Source: Flammulina velutipes (Eukaryota; Basidiomycota; Agaricomycetes; Agaricales; Physalacriaceae). Taken from it: a DNA stretch of 64,000 nt. The translations under genes were made by a program, and so were the position numbers. How positions within the stretch are numbered: position 1 is the first letter of the stretch; the number at the start of each line of letters is the position of its first letter. Under the pieces are notes generated by a model. The model did no database searches, was not told the DNA's origin, and saw only the letters and a list, made by a program, of their open reading frames with translations. This document shows positions 21,943-31,000 of this stretch, one piece after another. Location of the stretch: assembly GCA_011800155.1 (NCBI GenBank), contig CM022378.1, forward strand, positions 310,001 to 374,000, given 5' to 3'.

Positions 21943-24798
21943 CTAATTCCCTCCATTCTTTGTCAATTCCTCCGTTACATCTTGAATGGACTTCCAATTC
22001 CACCGCCCTCCATAGGATTTCGTGCATAAGCTCCCGGCTTCCTCCATTATCGAAAACCACGGCGTCTTGCAGCCTTTCTCGTTCCTGAAAAATTGGCGCC
22101 ATTGCGTCCGGGTTCTAGTCCTGACTTCGTTTTTCTCGATGGATTCGGCAATAGATTGCATACTACGAAAAAATTGACTCTCCCAATGACCGGGAGCCCA
22201 GAAGGGTAAGCCTCTCTTTCCTTCGCTACGTTTGTCATTCTGTGGATCAGGGCGTATCCAATTCGGTAAAGGATAGATAGAAGCGCCTTCCGATCCGTCG
22301 TTTCTATCTCGAAATCCCGTGGCTAGCTTTATCAATTCAAGAGATGGCTCGTTGATCCATATCCGGTCGCTTGAATTACTCAGCGGATCCGGACGCCACG
22401 ACCCTGTCTGAGTCGAAACTCCTTCAAAATAAAGATCCACCAAGTTTGGTATATGAGATCGAACGACGAAATTCGTGACTCCCCCCATGCCTAGTAAAGA
22501 TGACGCTGAATCTAAGGTTCCCAATTCTTTGAGTCTCGCAAGATATTCCTTGGCACAATCTGGGCCTTGATGATGGAGGAAAGCGTGGTTCGGATCGATC
22601 CCTTGATGTCGAAGCCATAACTTGATGTCTGAATCTTCCGGTCCTGACGGGGGCGGCTTTCTTTGCATTGAGGCTAGGTCGCTGCGCCTGCATCCCAATT
22701 GTAATGGCATTCCGTGCTCGATCATTGCTGTCACCAGATCGTTGGCCGAAGGGGTGTTCCTGCAACGAGACGCCCAGATCTTGAGGGCTATCTCTCCCGC
22801 CGTGCTGGTGATCATCACTGCCTTTCTGACCAAGGTTGTATTGAATGGTCGTAGCTTCTCCGGTAATTTCCATTGGCAGAAGGTTGAGTAGTACTTATGT
22901 TCGAACTCCTTGAATTTTATGATTGTCTCGTCATCTGCGAGGCGCCAAGACATAGCGTTCGACGTCTCTTCGGGCGTAAGAGATTGATCAAAGGTGTTCC
23001 ACTCAGAGGAGCTGGCTTCGGTCGCTATTGGCGGATCAATGATAAGATCGACAATATTGGAGTTCGGCAAGGCACGTTGGACACTTCCCATAGCTCTCCA
23101 GAGCATCCTGTTGGCTGCGGTGTCTTTGACTTCGCCTTTCAAGCGTCCATATTCCTTTCCCAGACGCACTCGAATCATTTTCTTCTTGTCTTTTGAAGCG
23201 ATCTCTTTTTTCTTGGGGGCTTCCGAATTGTGAGCCCACATGGAGGAGTCTGAGGGTTCGTTTGTTGGCGGGCTTGCAAAAAGATCACCATGACCCGCAG
23301 ACGCCATCATATTTTCCACTTGTCCTTGGCGTAGTTCGTTGAGACGCCATTCATGACTAGGAGGTATAATGTGAAGAAATAGAAGGCGATCATACTCGAG
23401 AGGAGGGTAGTAAGGTAGGGCCGCCAGGGACGCTTCGTGACGTAACTGCGGAGGAGCGTGGATTGATACCTCAGGATGAAATAAACCGAAGTAGAACCAT
23501 CGAACATAGAGATCGACTGTCCAGTACACAGACAGGAATTCCCATGGGCAGATAAGCTTAGAGAAAAACTTTCGCGTTTCTCCTTGGGGTTGAATCAGGT
23601 TTCCGTACGGTCTTTGCGCCCAAGCGATGTATGACGGACCCTCAATGTCAGCCCTGGATTGAAGAGTAACTTGGAAGTGTCGAGCTAGCACGTTCCATTC
23701 TGCATTTGAGGTCACGGGCAAAGGATCCCATCCACTAACGAAGGCGAAGTAAGCGTTCGTCAATCCGTTGTTAAGCTTGACGATATTCAACGGGATTTCC
23801 GATTGCCTCGGATGGGGTACTACCTCCACTCTGCTTAGCGTGGAATCGAATGATGTAACTGAACGTATTTCCCCAGCCAGTTGCAATGCGAGGTCACTTT
23901 CCTGTAATCGGTAGCCCTCTTCTTCACATTCTCCGGCGAACTTGACTAGTCTGGCCAGGTAGACGGGACTCCACCGCAGATATCTGATGTCTTCTTGCAT
24001 GATACGGGTCCAAGGGTATGCGAATCCGATTTCGGAGTGGATCAGGAGATTAAGATCTATTCGATGCCGATCCCGGGCCATATTGAGTAATACCCCCCGA
24101 AACGTCAACTTCTCCAGGTCCCATTTCTTGACGCGTTCCACCGTTAGCGCGGGTAGATGATGCCACCATTTGCTGGCAGGGCGATATAAGTTCGAGTATA
24201 ACCTCCACCAGTTGAAAATCCCTTGACCTCCCCAATAGAACACTAGAAACCTTACGTACGCGAAGGATATATCCTGTATGGAGAGATATGATTGATCTAA
24301 GACTTCGAACGAGGGGCATGCAGGGACAGGAGCGTGCGGGGGAAACAACGAAAGCTTCTGCAAAGCCTCGATATCGTCGCGCAGTGCGAGGCAATCTCGA
24401 CACATTTCCTCGATTAGCCATTGAGGAAGCCGGAAGGTGCCGTCTGCTTCCACGTCGGTTTCGTCCAAAATGTCATCCGTCTTCCCCACTTGATACCATT
24501 TTTCCCCGATTTCGTGATAAGTTGGTTGGAAACATCGCCACCAAGCTCGGCGTTCGAGGAAAGCTGGAAGCTTAGCTAGAAAGACGGGATCGTTGGAGAC
24601 GGAACTAGCACTTGATATTCCCATCACCGGATCATCCTTGGGTTGGCGGTGTAGCAACATGTTCCAAGGAATGTCGAAAAGCTTGAGTTTTCCAACGGCT
24701 GTCCAAATGGCGTTCCCAATGATGGCTCCGTGGTATCGAGGGAATGATCCGTCATTGAGGCGGTAGGTGAATGCAGAAAAAGAGTTGTGGAAGGCCAT
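21943..24798 (-). CDS. Element B ORF2, unknown 951-aa protein in env position
   Basis: ATG-initiated (MAFHNSFSAFTYRLNDG), uninterrupted, 273 nt downstream of the pol stop. Function not recognised. It is rich in Trp, Arg and Pro with mostly globular-looking sequence. A Lys-rich linker (KKKEIASKDKKK) sits near residue 530. The second half has repeated HPN/LWLRHQGIDP-like helical segments. No signal peptide, obvious transmembrane segment or furin-like site is visible, so it does not look like an envelope protein. No zinc knuckle or Walker motif either. Its intactness beside identical LTRs suggests it is maintained. It could be a structural or accessory protein, or a captured host gene. Confidence 0.7.
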   Translation of the reverse strand: MAFHNSFSAFTYRLNDGSFPRYHGAIIGNAIWTAVGKLKLFDIPWNMLLHRQPKDDPVMGISSASSVSNDPVFLAKLPAFLERRAWWRCFQPTYHEIGEKWYQVGKTDDILDETDVEADGTFRLPQWLIEEMCRDCLALRDDIEALQKLSLFPPHAPVPACPSFEVLDQSYLSIQDISFAYVRFLVFYWGGQGIFNWWRLYSNLYRPASKWWHHLPALTVERVKKWDLEKLTFRGVLLNMARDRHRIDLNLLIHSEIGFAYPWTRIMQEDIRYLRWSPVYLARLVKFAGECEEEGYRLQESDLALQLAGEIRSVTSFDSTLSRVEVVPHPRQSEIPLNIVKLNNGLTNAYFAFVSGWDPLPVTSNAEWNVLARHFQVTLQSRADIEGPSYIAWAQRPYGNLIQPQGETRKFFSKLICPWEFLSVYWTVDLYVRWFYFGLFHPEVSIHAPPQLRHEASLAALPYYPPLEYDRLLFLHIIPPSHEWRLNELRQGQVENMMASAGHGDLFASPPTNEPSDSSMWAHNSEAPKKKEIASKDKKKMIRVRLGKEYGRLKGEVKDTAANRMLWRAMGSVQRALPNSNIVDLIIDPPIATEASSSEWNTFDQSLTPEETSNAMSWRLADDETIIKFKEFEHKYYSTFCQWKLPEKLRPFNTTLVRKAVMITSTAGEIALKIWASRCRNTPSANDLVTAMIEHGMPLQLGCRRSDLASMQRKPPPSGPEDSDIKLWLRHQGIDPNHAFLHHQGPDCAKEYLARLKELGTLDSASSLLGMGGVTNFVVRSHIPNLVDLYFEGVSTQTGSWRPDPLSNSSDRIWINEPSLELIKLATGFRDRNDGSEGASIYPLPNWIRPDPQNDKRSEGKRGLPFWAPGHWESQFFRSMQSIAESIEKNEVRTRTRTQWRQFFRNEKGCKTPWFSIMEEAGSLCTKSYGGRWNWKSIQDVTEELTKNGGN

Positions 24799-25071
24799 GA
24801 ATATTCAATACGTAGTAACAGAAGAGTAACCGCTGGAGAGGAGCCGAACTCTACCCCAGGGATATAGGCTAAAAATCAACGTCAAGGAGCCGAACTCGAT
24901 GCCGCCGAAGTCTCGCAGTGTGAAGGTGGGAGTAAGAAAGAGAGAAGAGAAATGCAATATGGCTAATGAGTGTTTACAACGCGTCCAGCGCGTGTATAAT
25001 TAGGTTGTTTGATCGAGATTAGATAGAAAAGGAACACTACGTCATATCTTACAAGGTCCGATCAGGTACCC

Positions 25072-28000
25072 TCAGAGTCCCAGTCTCTGCTTGTACTCTC
25101 GGAGGATTTCATTCGCGTTTCGCAATCCGCTAGCGTTCCTCCACTCATTCTCCTCCTCTGGCAAGCCTTTCCATTTCACCAGGTATCGATAACCTCTCCC
25201 CGAAGGCTTATGCGCCACTATGGCTTCTACTTCCGCGTCATCATCCAGATCGGGCCTAAGATCGCTTTCCGGTCGCTCCTCTCGATTCCCAAATTGCTCT
25301 GGGGACTCGTTGTACACTTTGAGGTGCTCTAAGTTGAAGGTGGGGCCGCCTGGATACTGTTCCCCTAGCCTCAGACGAAATACTGTAGGACTAACGACTT
25401 CGGTGACTTCGAAGGGACCTATCCAACGGTCTACCAGCTTTACTCCCTTTCCTTTGCTTTCTATCCACTCCAGAGAATGCGGATTAACTAGTACTCTGGA
25501 TCCTTCCTTGATCTCGGGAGGGGCTCGCCGACGTCGATTGAAGTACTTAGCTTGGTAGTGCTGGGACTTAGCTATGGCGTCGCGAGCTCGGTCCCGATGC
25601 CTCTGCAATTCATGGAGGAAAGCGTTGGGCTTTCCTAGCTTAGAAAATCGACGCGGAACCACTGATGAAGAGTCCCCTGGGAGAAGTAGCGCGGACGGTG
25701 GTTTCGGTTCAAAACCCAATAGTAAGAAGAACGGGGCATACCCTGTGGTCTTGCTCACGTTGGAATTGTAGGCAAATTCTAAGAGAGCTATCCATTTAGA
25801 CCATCGGCCTCTCTCTGAAGCCGCGAAAGCTCTCAGCATGGTCTCGAGAGTTTTATTGGTGATTTCCGTTTGTCCGTCCGTTTGCGGGTGATGAGAAGTT
25901 GAAAACACCATACGCGTACCCATGCGCTTCGCTATCTCGTTCCATACAGCGTTCTGCCACCTACCATCTCTGTCGCAGAATACACTCTCCGGCAATCCGA
26001 AGCGACTGAAGACCTGTAGAACTATCACGTCTGCAAATCTCTCTGTTGAAAAGGAAATGGCCAATGGTAGGAAGTTGCCATGTTTGGTGAGTCTATCGAC
26101 GATAACTAAGATCGCGTCGCAGCCATCTGACTTCGGGAGTCCAGTGATTAGATCCCACGATATAGATTGATATGGTCTCCTCGGGACGGGGCTAGGATTC
26201 AAAAACCCGTAGCTCTTGAAGTTTCGGTTCTTCGTCTTTTGGCATGTATCACAGCTTCTGCAAAACTCCTCCGCGTCCAACTTCATCCTCTTCCAGTACC
26301 ATCGATGAGTTAGTTTCGGCCATAACTTATCGATACTCATGTGAGCCGTTTCCATTGGATCCTCGTGCAACATGGCTAACAACTCGGTTCTTCTTGATTT
26401 AGGCACGCATAGACGCGGTTGATAATTTGCGTCTCGGAAAAAGAGCATTCCGTTCCGATCCTTCAAAAAGCGCTGACCTTTGCGCCACTTGTCCCACTCG
26501 GGAGCTTCCTTGTATGCCGAAGCGAATTCTGCGTCGACCTTAGTTTCGTCTGCCCAATTTCGCAATAATTCTGTGTCGCCAGCGATTAAGACCGTAGGTG
26601 GAGGAACGGATGCCAACCAATAATCCTGAGCTAGCTGATCGATTGGCTCATCAGTGTTGTCGAGGTTGTCGTCGCTGGGATCGTTCCCTTGCTTCTGCTC
26701 TAGTCCCCCCCCGGTCCCTGCTGACGGGTAAGGCTCTACTATCTCGATCGCTGATACCCATTTTGTCGCTGGTGTATGATCTAGGTAAGCGTTCGAAGGA
26801 ACTAAGTTTCTCGATCCCACGCTTGGAATGACTGAGAGGTTCGGTTCTTTCGGACTGTATTGCAAAGGTGGTGGCCGAATTAATCGCGATAACGGGTCGA
26901 CGTTACTGTGAATACGTCCGGGTCGGTGTACTATCTTCAACATAGGACTATATGCCGAAAATATTGCGCCCCAACCAGCTAATCGTTTGTTCGCGTTCTC
27001 GTATGTTCTCGCCCACTGCAGAGCGTTATGGTCTGTTACTAGAATGGTCGGCGCTCCTTCTATGAAGGGCAAAAATCTAACTAGTCCTTCTTTTGCTGCT
27101 AAGGCTTCTCTTTCTGTGGTGGAATAACGCGTCTCCGCACTTTTGAACCTTCGTGAATAGTACGCTATCACCCGTTCTACCTGAACTACCGTCGACTCGA
27201 AGTCCTCCTCGTTCCATTTTCCCCCTGGTCGATCATCGTCTTCTGACGCCACCCTCGCAAATAGCTTCGGTACTTCTTTCCCTGCTTCTTTGGCTCTTCT
27301 CAATCTTTCATACACCTTTGTATCCTTTAACGCTCCGATGGTAATCGGTTGTACTTGCTGTAAGGCGCATCCGAGCGCGTGGTCAGAGGCGTCCGTGTAG
27401 AGCCTGTATGTGATTCCTTCCATAGGGTGGGCGAGAACAGGAGCTGAGCAAAGAGCTTCTTTGATAGCGTTGAATGCGTACTCGTGTTCATCCAGCCATT
27501 GCCAATTGATACCCTTCTTCAATAGATCAAACAGAGGTATAGCCATGTCTGAATAAAAAGGAATGAACGCCGAAAAATATACAGCCATCCCTAGGAACGT
27601 ATATAACTCGCTTGCTTTCTTAGGACTCGCTAGTTCTTTCACGGCTGCCACTTTCTCTGCGTGTGTGGAAAGCCCCAGACGCGATACCTTATGACCCAAC
27701 AGCAAAATTGAGGAGTAAAAGAGATGGCATTTCTTCGGAGAGAGAGTAATTCCTGCCTTAGCAACTGCCCCCAGTACTTTCTCTAAGTGTACGATATGAT
27801 CCTCGTAGGACTTTGAGAAGATAACAATGTCATCGATATATACTAGGCAGAATAGCCATAAGTACGGGCTCAAAATCCCTTGCATAACTCGTTGAAATAC
27901 CGAAGGGCCGTTTCTCAGTCCGAACGGTAGGCGTTTGAATTGCCACAAGCCTCTATGAGTTCGAAATGCTGTCTTAGGTTTGTCTTCCTCATCGAGCTCG

Positions 28001-31000
28001 AGTTGCGTGAACCCAGACAATGCGTCCAACGACGATAGTACTTGAGCGCCACTAAGGGCTTGCAGAATATCGGTTTGTCTAGGTATTGGGAATTCGTCCG
28101 GGATGGTATTGGCGTTCAATTTCCGATAATCAACGCAGAAGCGTGGTTTACCATTACGATATGCTATAACTACAGGAGCACCCCATGGACTTTCTGATGG
28201 TTCGATTACTCCCATGGAAAACCACGCATCCAGTTGTTTGTCGATCACTTCTCGCTTGGCTGGCGAACTAGAATACATTGGTAACGAGATAGGTTCCTCC
28301 CTTCCTTCTTTCAGGTTGATCTTCACTTTAGATGGGTAATGACCCAGTCGTCCATCAAACGCGAAGGCTCGTTGGTTTCTTTCCAGCATAGACCATATCT
28401 CTTCTGTTAACTCTTCTGGAATGTCATGAGCCACGTCTAGAGTTTCGCGCAGTTTGGCTGAATCATAGATTTCCGGATCGGGCATGTAGGATGTCTTCGG
28501 CCCCATCTCCTCATCTTCCTGGATGTCTTCCGTTTTGTCGTCGGAACAAGGAGACTTGTTCTCCGGATTCGACAGCGGCGTTTCCGTCTGCATCTGGCTC
28601 TGAATAATCGATCGGATCGACTCAGCGTGCCGATGATACGCTTCTTTCGCTTTTTCCGAGAAAGGCTTATCTAGGGATGAATCACATGTCGTGAATGTTG
28701 ATAGCATTTCCCCTTTCCTTATAACGATCGGATGGCTACTTGGGTTGCTGATGGGAATCTTTGAGCTGGTGCTTGGGTCCAAGATGACGCTAGGAACGAT
28801 AAAAGCAACCTTGTTTCCCGACATGACGACGTTCCGCTCAACTATCACACTTTGATCGGTTGGGAAGTAGCATAGAAACGGCACTTGTTTCGTATAATGC
28901 GGAGGAATAACTACGTCTTTGTCGGATCTCAGTGTAGATTTAGATTCTTCAGAGCGTTGCTTCGCTCGTCGTTTCTTAGACTTGCGGCGGCGATGATCCA
29001 CTCGCTTCGTGTATGCAGCCATCCCTTCGACACTTCGTGTGAATTTAGGGGGGGCCTCGTCCGACTTCCAGTTAACCGGTGAAGCCTTCACTTCCCAGTT
29101 TCCTTGCCCATAGCGTAGAGTGGGTCTTGATCCGCCTTTGCGTGTCACCGATATCTCGTAGGCATTCTGGTAGTCTTCTCCAAGAAGGATGGGAATCTGC
29201 ATCCCTGGGACGACATAAGCTTCCGCTGTCGTTTCTAGAATGATGCCATTCTCCGCTTGCACAAGGATAGGTATGTGTATGTATCCTTCGATGGAGGAGG
29301 CGCCTTCCGTGACTTCCAACAGTTTTAGCTTCAGACCTTTGCGTAGAACGGGTCGAGGATTCAAGCTTTCGAAACATTCCTTTGATATTAATGTAATATC
29401 GGCGCAACTGTCGTGTCTAAGGTCTAGTTCCTTATTACTCCATCGTCCTATGCGTCCACGAACGGACAGAACTGAAACGCCCACGGCGGCCCGTCCCGCC
29501 TTAGTAGCTCTTACAGCTTTCAGCTTGACGATGTTAGGTTCTGGATTCGTTGAAACGTCGACTACGTTAGGTTTATCAGGAGGTACTGGATCTGGTTCTT
29601 CGTCATATGGACCCATAAGAATAGAATTCCCGTTATAAACTTGAGCTATGGGATCTTCAAATTCTTCCACAACGTCCTCTATGCTGACTCTACACGATAC
29701 TTTCTCTGATATAGCATGGCGCTCGTCAATCCCCTGACTAGCCATAGCCTCCACGGTCTTACACTCCTGAAGTGATTCAGAAACAGCCGACTCAAAATCC
29801 TCCCTGTGGTTCACTGAGAATACATACGACATATCGTATGCTTGTTCCCAAGGTTCTCTTTCGGATCTCTTTGCGTTCTTCTTTCTCCATTGATCGTACG
29901 CGTCTCGATCGGGGCACTCACGCTTCCAATGCTTCCTACTTCCACATGCTGGACAGGGACCAGGAGGGCCTCGACCTTTAGAAACAACATGATCATTGGA
30001 CGCGAACGGGAACGTTCTTGGAGCTTTAGCCATGCCGGCTTTTGCCACGTTGTAGACTTCCCGTTCCAGTTCCGCGTTCTCGGAGTCGGAGAAGTGGACG
30101 TCATGATCGCCGTGTGCGTCCTGATTTTCATGATCATGATCGCTATTGCATGCGTCATCGATCTGGCCTTCTGCCACATGAGCCGTTTTTGATACTGAGC
30201 TCGCCGTTTCGTTGTCTCGTTTGGGGTAAAAACGATACTTGTTGCGCCCTTCGCGATGAGCATCTGAACGTGACCATAAGTCCACTAGTTCCTCGTCGTA
30301 GTCGTTGACCTTAGCCAACAGCTCGCTGACATCTTGTATACGCTGATGGTCTATCAAAGTCTTCCATGACACGGGAATTCTAGAGACAATGTCGAACACC
30401 TCTCGCGGACCTCCATTATCAGTCGGTGATAGGATACGGATGTACCTGATGCGACGTAGGATGAAGTCACGCGGTGTTTCGTTAGCGTGTCCCGACTGCC
30501 TGAATCTCTGAGCATCTTTCTCATTCTGCATCCCCCATAGCCATCGTTCTCCCAAGAATTGAGTTTGAAGTCTGTTGACAAACACTGTGTAGTCTGCGGT
30601 CATCAGGGTTTGTTCCGCCGGTGAGACATTATTGAACCATTCCCTAACTGCAGAACCTTCTTCTAGCAAAAGAGGCATTACATTTCCCATGACGGCAGGA
30701 ATATACCCCCCCAATCTCGTGTAATGGAATATGTCCCATGCCCACGGGATAAACTTGTCTCCTTTTCCATTCCACTTAGGTAAGTCACTTGGCTTGAATT
30801 CAACTTTAATGTTTGGCGGTTGAATCCCACCAGGTCCTCTTCCTGGGCCCGGAGGACCTGCTGGACCTGCTGGACCTGCTGGACCGGGGACTCCGCCACC
30901 TCCTGGAGGTCCTTGACCGCCAGCGCCGCCTCCTTGAGGTCCTTGACCGCCAGCGCCGCCTCCTTGAGGTCCTTGGCCGCCGCCGCCACCACCACTAGGT

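Noticed and set aside
21943..24798. Element B ORF2 as a retroviral-type envelope gene
   Set aside because: No signal peptide, transmembrane anchor, cleavage site or heptad fusion pattern visible.
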